Positions 27,251 to 35,777 of a DNA stretch of 41,070 nucleotides are shown here, one piece after another. Origin of the DNA: an uncultured Aquimarina sp. (GTDB lineage Bacteria; Bacteroidota; Bacteroidia; Flavobacteriales; Flavobacteriaceae); assembly GCA_947496555.1 (NCBI GenBank), contig CANMDH010000046.1, forward strand, positions 1-41,070, written 5' to 3'. The position numbers and the translations under genes are program-made. The notes beneath the pieces were generated by a model. It was not told the origin of the DNA and ran no database searches. It saw only the letters and a list, made by a program, of their open reading frames with translations. The first letter of the stretch is position 1. The number at the start of each line of letters is the position of its first letter.

Positions 27251-27475
27251 ATGACCCTCCAGCCTTCAAAAGATTTTTTAGTAAAATTAGCGCATACCAA
27301 AATGCCCTTTGGCAAATATAAAGACAGATATCTTATTGATCTACCAGAGTATTATGTGGTGTGGTACCATAACAAAGGATTTCCAAAAGGTTTGCTTGGG
27401 CAACAATTACAAACCGTATACGAACTTAAAATTAACGGTCTGGAATATTTGATTAGGAATATAAAAAAGTTCTAA
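27251..27475 (+). CDS. DUF3820 family protein
   Basis: A 74-residue protein without signal or membrane segment. The pattern MPFGKYKDRYLIDLPEYYVVWY at about residues 18-39 and KGFPKGLLG after it is the hallmark of DUF3820, a small family of unknown biochemical role. The gene lies 18 bases after the DUF922 gene and is likely co-transcribed. Its TAA stop is directly adjacent (no gap) to the TAA stop of the convergent SRPBCC gene. Confidence 0.88.
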   Translation: MTLQPSKDFLVKLAHTKMPFGKYKDRYLIDLPEYYVVWYHNKGFPKGLLGQQLQTVYELKINGLEYLIRNIKKF

Positions 27476-27988
27476 TTACATATTTACAAATTCATACCCT
27501 GCCAATTCATTTTCTTTAAGATTTATTTCCGTTTCATTAAGTAAGACACCATGTTCTAAAAAGGCTTTTAAATTAGTTAACCAAAAAGTCCAGCCATTAC
27601 TACAACCAAAATGTACTCTTAATTTACTTTCTTCATCTATCGGGATGTCATACTGAGTTAGAATAACTATAGTTACATTATTTTTTTTCTCAAGCTTGAT
27701 AGATACTTTAGATGACTCGAAAGATATTTCTATATAATCCTTTCCATTGGTATCCAATACTCGACCCTCTTCTTTTCCGTCCCAATTATGCCACCGCCAA
27801 GTATAGGTGTCTCCTTTTTGAATAGGTTCTGAAGGTTTTCTTGCTGTACCATCGGGAGTCCTGTATTCGGCACTTTTTAAGAACCAAGAGGTAATTCCTT
27901 CAGTAGTTGCCCATAAATTATAGAGCTTTTCAATGGATGCATGAATGTAGATCTTTTTGGTGAATGAGTTCCAGTGTAATTTTTCCAT
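27476..27988 (-). CDS. SRPBCC/AHSA1-domain protein
   Basis: A 170-residue soluble protein with the START-like helix-grip fold of the Aha1 C-terminal (AHSA1) type. IHASIEKLYNLWATTEGITSWFLKSAEY at about residues 12-39 is the typical opening, followed by GDTYTWRWHNWDG and a long C-terminal helix (WTFWLTNLKAFLEHG). Such proteins bind hydrophobic ligands or stress-related partners; the specific ligand cannot be read. No partner transcription factor of the ArsR type is next to it. It converges with DUF3820 without any gap or terminator. Confidence 0.88.
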   Translation of the reverse strand: MEKLHWNSFTKKIYIHASIEKLYNLWATTEGITSWFLKSAEYRTPDGTARKPSEPIQKGDTYTWRWHNWDGKEEGRVLDTNGKDYIEISFESSKVSIKLEKKNNVTIVILTQYDIPIDEESKLRVHFGCSNGWTFWLTNLKAFLEHGVLLNETEINLKENELAGYEFVNM

Positions 27989-28194
27989 GATTGAAATGAT
28001 TTGATTAGGTGTATTTTAAAAGTAAGAAAAAACTATCTTAAAATCAGTTAATTATTTGCTTTTGAGAGGTTTAAAAGTTTTTGAGATGTTGAGAAATTGA
28101 ATTCAGTTAAATTATTCTTACTAGTTTATTGATTTTGTGACGAATTCAGTACGTTTAATCTTTATTTCTTTATATGCAATCTATCTTATTTCTA

Positions 28195-28401
28195 ATGAAA
28201 ATCGAAAAGTATTTCTGCGGCGTATTCGCTTTCTTTATTTGCTTTCAATCTCTTTCTTAGGATTTTTCACAAGGTCCTTTTTCACAACTTATAATTAGAG
28301 GCGCAACTTTGATTAATAGTAATGTGGATACTTTTACGGATAAGGTAAAGATAAGTTCGAAGGTCTGTGCGCGTGTATATATGGTAAAAGCAGTGCCATA
28401 A
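28195..28401 (+). pseudogene. Broken N-terminal fragment of a secreted amidohydrolase
   Basis: ATG at 28195 opens a normal signal peptide (MKIEKYFCGVFAFFICFQSLS) that stops at TAG 28258, where related sequences have a codon such as CAG. The frame then continues DFSQGPFSQLIIRGATLIN, which strongly resembles the start of flavobacterial secreted amidohydrolases (imidazolonepropionase-like), where it normally reads on through several hundred residues. Here the similarity ends after residue ~42 and the frame closes at 28399-28401. So the gene has a premature stop and has lost nearly all of its catalytic region. It is not translated as a working enzyme. Confidence 0.65.
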
Positions 28402-28858
28402 ATCACATTCGATTCCTTTTTCCTAAATCCCTAAAATACTGTTCCAAGTCCCATTTCTAAAGGGGTTCAGCACTTTTTGTTGGATATTATGTATGAAGAA
28501 TCAATCTTCAAGATAAATAAACTTTGATTAACAAACTTTTAGATCTTCCTAACAAAAGGGATTCTAGTCATAAAGAGATTTAGGTTATCGGTAATTAAGA
28601 CATGTTTAGTGATCATATTACTCATTTTAACTGTTAATTCGTGTTCTGATTTGGAAAGCGCTGAAAATAAGATGTGTACAAATGATTGGTTTGTTAAAGA
28701 TGATGTAAGATTTTAAAGGTAATGAGGTGTTTTTTCCCTGCTTTGTCTACTGAATAAGTATAGTGCTGCATTACACTGACATTACTTATTATCTGACCTT
28801 AACACTGTTAAAAGTAAATTTCATAATGTTGTTAACCAATGGTTTCAAAATAAAGCCT
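28402..28858 (+). other. Degraded or noncoding region before the large operon
   Basis: Together with 27989-28194 and the amidohydrolase fragment, this makes an 870-base stretch without an intact gene. All frames between 28402 and 28569 are broken; short pieces look protein-like but I cannot assign them. A lipoprotein-like fragment sits at 28570-28716. The three-gene operon starts at 28859; its promoter was not identified by a clear TAnnTTTG box. Confidence 0.5.
28570..28716 (+). pseudogene. Lipoprotein-like remnant
   Basis: One frame reads a hydrophobic run ending in NSCSD (CLVIILLILTVNSCSD), the form of a lipoprotein signal with its acylated cysteine, then about 25 polar residues to TAA at 28714. 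No ATG opens it; an ATA stands where a start would be expected, and a GTG at 28609 would give only 35 residues. It looks like the N-terminus of a decayed lipoprotein gene, although a very small real lipoprotein starting at GTG cannot be excluded. Confidence 0.4.
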
Positions 28859-31800
28859 ATGAATATAAAACTACGCTGTAGCCTTATACTGTTATTACTA
28901 TGTATTACGTTTCTGTATTCAAATACAGAAAAGGATTCTATAGCCGTTACAACTGGCAATACCGTTAAAGAATCAGTATATACCTCATATACTCACTTTC
29001 CAGAACTACAACAAAAATTTCCCTTACAAACTTCGATTAAAACAGTATCAGAGCCAGAGTTTAGCTTTAATCAAATCGATAAGGAGTTTCCGGTTGCCAA
29101 TATGGTAAACGATGCGCGAGCTGAAGCAAAGGCTGGATTTAGAGAGATCGATAGCACTGGCCGGTGGATTTCCTCTTTTTCAAATGAAGACATTCAGGTT
29201 TTGCCTGTAGGGATCAAAAAAGAAATTAGTGGAGTAGAATATCAATTAGGTTTTACCCAGGCAAGATTTACCAAAGACTTTACCGAGCTTACAGTGTTTG
29301 TAAAAATAATTCTGCCACAATCCGATGAAAAAGGGTTGCCTATAGAATTATTCTTTGGAGCCAATAATGTAAAACTTTCTCACCAAGGAGGAATCATGGG
29401 TGATGCTAATCTGGTATTGTTGGGGGATATGTTTATTCCTTTTAATAGCGGTAATTGGCTGATGATCCTTAAAGGAGGATTTGATTATAAAACAGGACAA
29501 ACCGCTAATAGAACCTATGTAACTATTACTTGTGACGGTGTAAAAGAAATGGGTATAGAGGGCGAAGTACAATTTTCCAGAAATATGCTTGTACCTGTTG
29601 GACCTAATGGAGACCCTCAACCAGAAACCCGATTGTATCAAGGGGGATTAAGAAATCCGATCCAAATTCCAAATCGAGTTACAGGAGCATTCAGAGCATT
29701 GGCATCCGATTGGAACGATATGATAGTAGATATCAGTCTCTCTCCTTTTGTTTTGGCTAGTCAACCCGATAAATTTATATTTTCTGTAAATCAGGCCGTT
29801 TTTGATTTTAGTGACCTTAGAACTGAAAATGTAAACTTTCCGCAACATTATCACGACAAAAACCTATTGGTACCTAGTCCCGAATCCTGGAGAGGGGTAT
29901 ATGTACAATCCTTAGAAATTGGATTACCCGACGAATTTAAAACCAAAAATAGCATTGCCACAAAGCAGAGAGTGCGTTTTCAAGCGGCAAATTTAATTAT
30001 CGATAATTATGGAGTCTCCGGATATTTTTCGGCAGAAAACATAATCCCTCTAGATGAAGGAAGAACCGCCAAGTCTAAGGCTTGGGAATATGCGGTGGAT
30101 AAAATTGGCATTGAGATTGCTTCCAACAAACTGATAGGTGCCGATCTTGCCGGACGTATATTACTTCCTATTTCCAAGAAAGTAGAGCAATCCGGACAAC
30201 AAGAAGACAAGAAAAAATTCGGATTGGCATATGTTGGTATCATTTCGGAGGATGAGTATTCCCTCACCGTATCTACCTTAGATACGGTATCCTTTGATGT
30301 ATTCAAAGCCAGAGCACAGTTATTACCTAACTCGGGAGTACAATTAAATGTTATTGATGGTAATTTCAGACCTGTAGCAATTTTAAACGGCCGTATGGCT
30401 ATTTCTACAAGCCAAAAAGAGTCCTTAATTAATGAAGGTGAAGAATATACAGTTGTCAATGAGCAGGGGCGTAAGGAAAAACATACCATTCAGTTTAAAG
30501 GTATTAAATTTCAGAATTTAGTACTCCAAACAGAATCACCGGTAATTCAGGTAGATTATTTTGGGTATCGGGACGAAGTAAAGATTGCCAATTTTCCTGT
30601 TTCCATAGCCGATATAGCCTTTACGGGCAATGACTATCAAGTGGGTCTTGAATTTGACCTTATGATTAACCTTATGAATAAGGAAAGTAAAGGGTTTGCA
30701 GCTACTTCAAGATTAGGCATCTACGGAAAATTAAAAGAAGAGCAATACCGACAACGATGGGAATATGAAAAAATCGATTTTTCTGAGATTCTCATCGATG
30801 CAACGGTTGGAAAAGTAGGATTCTCAGGAGCACTTGCCTTGTTCGAAAGAGACCAGGAATACAATAATGGGTTCATGGGTAAACTATCTCTGGATATGTT
30901 TGATACCGAAGGTTTGATTGAAGCCAAAGGGCTTTTCGGAAATAAAGATGGCTATCGTTATTTCTATGTCGATTTTATAGGAGTCTTACCTACTACGGTT
31001 CCTATAATTCCACCAGTAGGCATGTCTGCGATTGGAGGAGGCTTATCATATAATATGGAACGAGCAGAACATGCTTTTACCAATACTTCACAAGAAAATA
31101 TGGCTTCTCAGGATATAGGGTTGTCCCTTTCCGGAATTCGATATGAACCCAATAATGAAGTCGGTTTAGATCTAAGGGCTATGGCTTTTTTAACCATGCA
31201 AGGTACTCAAGCTTTTAGAGGAAAGATCATGTTCAGTATGCTATTCAATAAACATGGTGGTTTAAATAGAATCGGGTTTGATGGGTCAGGTGAGTTTATG
31301 GCTTCCGCTTCCATTCAGGCAAATGTATCAGTAAGACTGGATTTAAAAGCATTAAAAGAAGCATTGGGATTACCAGAATTTCTAAATAAGATCACCCCCG
31401 ATGAAACTGAAATACAAGTAGTTGACTTTAAAAAAGAATTTGCAAAATCCAGTATAAAAGCAGATCTAAATATCTCTTACGACTTCCGAAATTCAACATT
31501 ACATGGGGAATCTAACATCTACATTTCACTTATTGACGGAATGATAAGTGGTATTGGTCCCGAAGGTAGAGCAGGATGGGCAGTTTTTCACTTTGCTCCG
31601 TCAGAATGGTATATCCATATCGGAACTCCTACTGATCGTCTAGGGCTTCGAATGGGTATTGGCCCGGTGAGCCTGGAAACCGGAGCATATTTTATGATCG
31701 GGGATCGAATTCCTGGAAGTCCGCCACCACCACCAGAAGTTGCAGATATTCTAGGTGTGGATTTGGCAAAGCTAGATTATATGCGTGATGAAAATGCTTT

Positions 31801-33673
31801 GGGTGAAGGAAAAGGATTTGCCTTTGGTACGAACTTTAAGATGGATACGGGAGACATTAACTTTTTACTACTGTATGCACGTTTTAGAGCAGGAGTAGGT
31901 TTTGATATCATGGTCAAGGACTATGGATCAGCACGTTGTGTAAATACCGGAGATCGTATTGGTATCAATGGGTGGTATGCCAACGGGCAAGCCTATGCGT
32001 ATTTGCAAGGAGAACTCGGAATTAATATAAAACTATTCTTTGTACGTAAAAAAATACCGATTATTAAAGGAGGAGCAGCTGTTTTAATGCAGGCCAAAGG
32101 ACCAAATCCTTTCTGGTTAAAGGGATATGCGGCAGGATATTACGATTTGTTAGGAGGATTGGTAAAAGGTAGTTTCCGATTAAAAGTCACTTTGGGAAAA
32201 GAATGCGTATTGGATAATGTAGCTCCATTGGGAGGAATTAAAATGATCACTGATCTTACTCCAAAAGACGGTTCTGATAATATAGATGTGTTTACAGCAC
32301 CACAGGCTGCGTTTGCGATGCCTGTCAACAAACCCATTGTTATTCCTGAAGATGATGGCGATAAGACCTATAAAGTAATCTTAGATACCTTTACGATTAC
32401 CGATCAAACCGGTAAAGAAATCGTAGGAGACATCGAATGGGGACGTATGAAGGATAGAGCCACTTTGATTTCTGAAGACATCCTACCCCCCAACACCAAG
32501 TTAAAAGTACTGGTATCATTGAGTTTTCAGGAGCGTATTAATGGAGTGTACAAAACTGTAATGGTCGATGGTAAAAAAGCCATTGAAAAGGAAGAACGTA
32601 ATTTTACTACAGGTACAGCTCCAGATCATATTCCTTTACATAACATCCAGTATTCATATCCGGTAGTAGCCCAACAACACTTCTATAGAAATGAATATAA
32701 TACCGGATACATCCAACTGAGGCGGGGGCAAGATTATCTTTTTGACAATACCCAATGGAAAAGTGAGGTGAAGTATATAGATCTAAGCGGTCAGGAAAAG
32801 CAATCTGCTTTTAACTATACAAATGCAGACAACAAAGTATCCTATCGTCTTCCTGATTTGCAAAAGGACATGGGGTATACCATGATGATTGTAAGTACTA
32901 CCAAAAATTCCAGAAATACTTCAACAAATCAAAGTACTACAGAGACGAAGGAGTTGGAAGAAGGTAACACCGTTGAAATACGAAAAAATGTAGCAGAAAA
33001 CGTGTTAAAGGAAGGAGAGATAGATCGTCTTTCTTATGCATTTAAAACCAGTAGTTATAACACCTTTAAAGATAAAATCAATGATTTGAAGGTAGCAGAT
33101 CACGATTGGGGAAAGATCAATTCTACGGTGATCTATTTATCTTCCAAAGTTGATAATAACGAAGGATTTGACATTGCGGAACTGGAAGGAAATACCTATA
33201 CAGAAAACACACCTTTAATTGTACTAGAATCAGATTTAAAAGACCGATATTTTGGTGAAGATATTAACCCAATATTGTATAGCAAGTATACGGCGAATAC
33301 GCGATATAGTCTTACCAGAAATGCAGAGCCCTATGGATATATCCCTAAAAAAGCATTGCCGATATCCAGTTATTATCTAAGTGCTTTGGAAAATGATACA
33401 CATAGCAACTGGAGGGCAACCCGTTTCCCTTTCCGATATAATCTTCCTTATGTATATTTTAAAGACTTCTTAGATGTTCGAGATCGCGTAAATAATGATT
33501 ATGCCAGAGGGTTGATAGCAAGTGGTGCACCAGAGCTTAGTATTCTGTCTGAAGATTATAAGTTTATGTTATATGGCAAATATCGGGTGAACATCCAATA
33601 TATGCTCCCAGGTAACATCCCAGGCACTTCGACAAACTACACCTTTAAAAATCCAATTAAAATCAGACAATAG
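28859..33673 (+). CDS. Very large exported beta-rich protein, unknown family
   Basis: A 1604-residue protein from ATG 28859; a GTG 96 bases upstream also opens the frame but would bury the signal peptide (MNIKLRCSLILLLLCITFLY). The body is built of many amphipathic beta strands with Gly-rich turns (for example IGGGLSYN near residue 725), compatible with a large beta-solenoid or barrel-like structure. A proline run (GSPPPPP) lies near 955. Residues ~1130-1260 look like an Ig-like/Big_5 domain (LTPKDGSDNI, LPPNTKLKVLVSLSF). No T9SS sorting domain, lipobox or enzyme motif is seen. It is the first gene of a three-gene operon with one base to the next gene. I do not recognise a named family. Confidence 0.8.
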   Translation: MNIKLRCSLILLLLCITFLYSNTEKDSIAVTTGNTVKESVYTSYTHFPELQQKFPLQTSIKTVSEPEFSFNQIDKEFPVANMVNDARAEAKAGFREIDSTGRWISSFSNEDIQVLPVGIKKEISGVEYQLGFTQARFTKDFTELTVFVKIILPQSDEKGLPIELFFGANNVKLSHQGGIMGDANLVLLGDMFIPFNSGNWLMILKGGFDYKTGQTANRTYVTITCDGVKEMGIEGEVQFSRNMLVPVGPNGDPQPETRLYQGGLRNPIQIPNRVTGAFRALASDWNDMIVDISLSPFVLASQPDKFIFSVNQAVFDFSDLRTENVNFPQHYHDKNLLVPSPESWRGVYVQSLEIGLPDEFKTKNSIATKQRVRFQAANLIIDNYGVSGYFSAENIIPLDEGRTAKSKAWEYAVDKIGIEIASNKLIGADLAGRILLPISKKVEQSGQQEDKKKFGLAYVGIISEDEYSLTVSTLDTVSFDVFKARAQLLPNSGVQLNVIDGNFRPVAILNGRMAISTSQKESLINEGEEYTVVNEQGRKEKHTIQFKGIKFQNLVLQTESPVIQVDYFGYRDEVKIANFPVSIADIAFTGNDYQVGLEFDLMINLMNKESKGFAATSRLGIYGKLKEEQYRQRWEYEKIDFSEILIDATVGKVGFSGALALFERDQEYNNGFMGKLSLDMFDTEGLIEAKGLFGNKDGYRYFYVDFIGVLPTTVPIIPPVGMSAIGGGLSYNMERAEHAFTNTSQENMASQDIGLSLSGIRYEPNNEVGLDLRAMAFLTMQGTQAFRGKIMFSMLFNKHGGLNRIGFDGSGEFMASASIQANVSVRLDLKALKEALGLPEFLNKITPDETEIQVVDFKKEFAKSSIKADLNISYDFRNSTLHGESNIYISLIDGMISGIGPEGRAGWAVFHFAPSEWYIHIGTPTDRLGLRMGIGPVSLETGAYFMIGDRIPGSPPPPPEVADILGVDLAKLDYMRDENALGEGKGFAFGTNFKMDTGDINFLLLYARFRAGVGFDIMVKDYGSARCVNTGDRIGINGWYANGQAYAYLQGELGINIKLFFVRKKIPIIKGGAAVLMQAKGPNPFWLKGYAAGYYDLLGGLVKGSFRLKVTLGKECVLDNVAPLGGIKMITDLTPKDGSDNIDVFTAPQAAFAMPVNKPIVIPEDDGDKTYKVILDTFTITDQTGKEIVGDIEWGRMKDRATLISEDILPPNTKLKVLVSLSFQERINGVYKTVMVDGKKAIEKEERNFTTGTAPDHIPLHNIQYSYPVVAQQHFYRNEYNTGYIQLRRGQDYLFDNTQWKSEVKYIDLSGQEKQSAFNYTNADNKVSYRLPDLQKDMGYTMMIVSTTKNSRNTSTNQSTTETKELEEGNTVEIRKNVAENVLKEGEIDRLSYAFKTSSYNTFKDKINDLKVADHDWGKINSTVIYLSSKVDNNEGFDIAELEGNTYTENTPLIVLESDLKDRYFGEDINPILYSKYTANTRYSLTRNAEPYGYIPKKALPISSYYLSALENDTHSNWRATRFPFRYNLPYVYFKDFLDVRDRVNNDYARGLIASGAPELSILSEDYKFMLYGKYRVNIQYMLPGNIPGTSTNYTFKNPIKIRQ

Positions 33674-33674
33674 C

Positions 33675-35774
33675 ATGAAGGTAAGAAAACTACATAGTGT
33701 GTTACATGGTATTGGGTGTATTTTTCTGATCCTTGGGATTTCTATGTGTTTAAATGCACAGGAAACTACACAGATCAAGGACAAGATTAAGGTAATCTCA
33801 AGAGTTACCGATAACAAAGTGTTATTGCGTTGGGCAGCAACGACTCCTTCAGCCTGGATGAAGGCAAACCGATATGGCTATCATATAGAACGATATACGG
33901 TTAAAAAAAATGGTGTTTTAGTAAACCCGCCAGCGAAAAAAATGCTTACAACCAATACATTACTTCCAGAACCTTTAGAAGCCTGGGAACAAACCATTGG
34001 AGAGGATGATTATGCCGCTATTTTGGCTCAAGCCTTATATGGTGAGGAATTTAATGTGGAGCAAATGCAGGATGGATTGGCACAAATTATCAATAAAGCC
34101 AGGGAAGCAGAACAACGTTTTTCTTTTGCGCTATTTGCTGCTGATATGAGTTTTAGCGCTTCCAAAAAGGCAGCTTTGGGATTTGAAGATGTAAATACAG
34201 TACCAGGAGAAGAATATCTGTATCGAGTGGTTCCCCAGGTACCTGAAGAAATATTAAAAATTGAACCAGGATTTATTAGTGTGACAATAGCCGAACCTGA
34301 GCCGTTACCTGCACCTATAGATTTGTATGCTGTGGGTGATGATAAGACAATTTTATTAACCTGGGAGTATGAACTCTTTAAAACGGTTTTTACATCTTAC
34401 TATGTGGAGCGATCAGAAAATGGAACTGATTTTAAGCGATTAGGTGATACCCCACTGGTAAATCTGAATGATCGACCTGGCACTCCTGCAAAACGAATGT
34501 TCTATGCCGACACCTTGTCTCAGAATGATAAAAAATACTATTACCGGGTGAAAGGAATTTCTCCTTTTGGAGAGAGTAGTCCAGCGTCTGAGATAGTATC
34601 TGCCAGCGGAATTAAAAAGTTGGGAGCTGTTCCCCATATTAATAGTTATCAGTTTGATAATAATGGAGATGTTACTTTGAAATGGGAATTCAAAAAAGAA
34701 GCGGAAGATAAAATTACAGGCTTCGAATTGGAGCGATCTGATAGTGATGAAGGTTCATATAGTCCCATACAAACCGGGCTGTCTCCAAGCAGTAGATTGG
34801 TAAAAGTAACAAACCCTGAAGCTTCCAATTATTACAGGATTGCAGCAATAGGCAAAAATAATGAGCGAAACACTTCTTTTCCTGCTTTTGTACAAACGGT
34901 AGATTCCATTCCTCCAATGGCTCCAGCTGGTATCACTGGAGTTATAGATAGTTTAGGGGTAGTACAATTGCAATGGAAAGCCAATAGTGAGAAGGACATG
35001 CTTGGTTATAGAGTTTTCCGTAGCAATATTGAGAAAGAAGAATGGGTACAAATCACCACAGCACCAGTAAGGACCACTTCATTCATCGATACCGTACAAG
35101 TGAAATCGTTAAACAACAAAGTGTATTACAGCATAGTGGCAGTAGATGAGCGTTTTAATATGTCAGCGTATTCAGAAAAACTGGCATTGTCTATACCGGA
35201 TGTAGTCCCTCCTTCTTCTCCAATGTTTTCAAAGTATAAAGTAGAGAAAGAAGGTATTCGATTACATTGGATAAATAGTAGTAGTGATGATGTTGCTATC
35301 CACCAACTATATAGAATGGATATACGGGAAGCTGAGAAAGGATGGTTGTTGATCTTTCAAACCGACACCATATCCAATTACCTTGACAATAAGGTGACAG
35401 GTGGTGTAAAATACCGATATGCCATTTTTGCCAAGGATGAGAGCGGGTTGCAATCTGCACCCTCAACTCCGGTATCGATTAGTAACCAGGATAAAGTAAA
35501 TACAACAATTGTCAAGGGGTTTGATGCTGTTGTTGATCGCATAAACGAAAAAATAAAGATTAGTTGGAAGAAATTACCACCTACCGTTAGTGAGCTATTG
35601 ATTTATAAATCTAAAAAGGGAGAACTCCCAGTATTGTGGAAACAAATACCTGGTATTGTGAATACACTAGAAGATACATCAGTGTCACCAAACAATGTAT
35701 ATATCTATCAGATTAAAGTAATCACCAAAACAGGAGAGCATAGTAAGTTGGAAACAAAAGAAATAACATATTAA
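33675..35774 (+). CDS. Fibronectin type III repeat protein, exported
   Basis: A 699-residue protein with a signal peptide (residues 1-28, cleavage near LNAQ). A first FN3-like unit with a long insertion spans about 35-205 (KVLLRWAATTPSAW and YRVVPQVP). Five more units follow at about 213-310, 316-405, 415-505, 513-605 and 613-699, each with a L-x-W strand (ILLTWEY, VTLKWEF, VQLQWKA, IRLHWIN, IKISWKK) and a closing Y-Y-R/Y-x-V-A strand. FN3 modules act as spacers and adhesion surfaces. No T9SS C-terminal domain is present. It begins one base after the 1604-residue gene and ends three bases before the SprB-type gene, so the three are translated from one message. Confidence 0.88.
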   Translation: MKVRKLHSVLHGIGCIFLILGISMCLNAQETTQIKDKIKVISRVTDNKVLLRWAATTPSAWMKANRYGYHIERYTVKKNGVLVNPPAKKMLTTNTLLPEPLEAWEQTIGEDDYAAILAQALYGEEFNVEQMQDGLAQIINKAREAEQRFSFALFAADMSFSASKKAALGFEDVNTVPGEEYLYRVVPQVPEEILKIEPGFISVTIAEPEPLPAPIDLYAVGDDKTILLTWEYELFKTVFTSYYVERSENGTDFKRLGDTPLVNLNDRPGTPAKRMFYADTLSQNDKKYYYRVKGISPFGESSPASEIVSASGIKKLGAVPHINSYQFDNNGDVTLKWEFKKEAEDKITGFELERSDSDEGSYSPIQTGLSPSSRLVKVTNPEASNYYRIAAIGKNNERNTSFPAFVQTVDSIPPMAPAGITGVIDSLGVVQLQWKANSEKDMLGYRVFRSNIEKEEWVQITTAPVRTTSFIDTVQVKSLNNKVYYSIVAVDERFNMSAYSEKLALSIPDVVPPSSPMFSKYKVEKEGIRLHWINSSSDDVAIHQLYRMDIREAEKGWLLIFQTDTISNYLDNKVTGGVKYRYAIFAKDESGLQSAPSTPVSISNQDKVNTTIVKGFDAVVDRINEKIKISWKKLPPTVSELLIYKSKKGELPVLWKQIPGIVNTLEDTSVSPNNVYIYQIKVITKTGEHSKLETKEITY

Positions 35775-35777
35775 GAT

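Noticed and set aside
28402-28569. Protein-like fragments in the broken region before the large operon
   Set aside because: Short stretches in several frames look plausible, but none can be joined into one protein or tied to a family, so no gene is claimed.
28763-28858. GTG start adding 32 residues to the 1604-residue protein
   Set aside because: It would place the signal peptide 33 residues inside the protein; ATG at 28859 puts it at the N-terminus.
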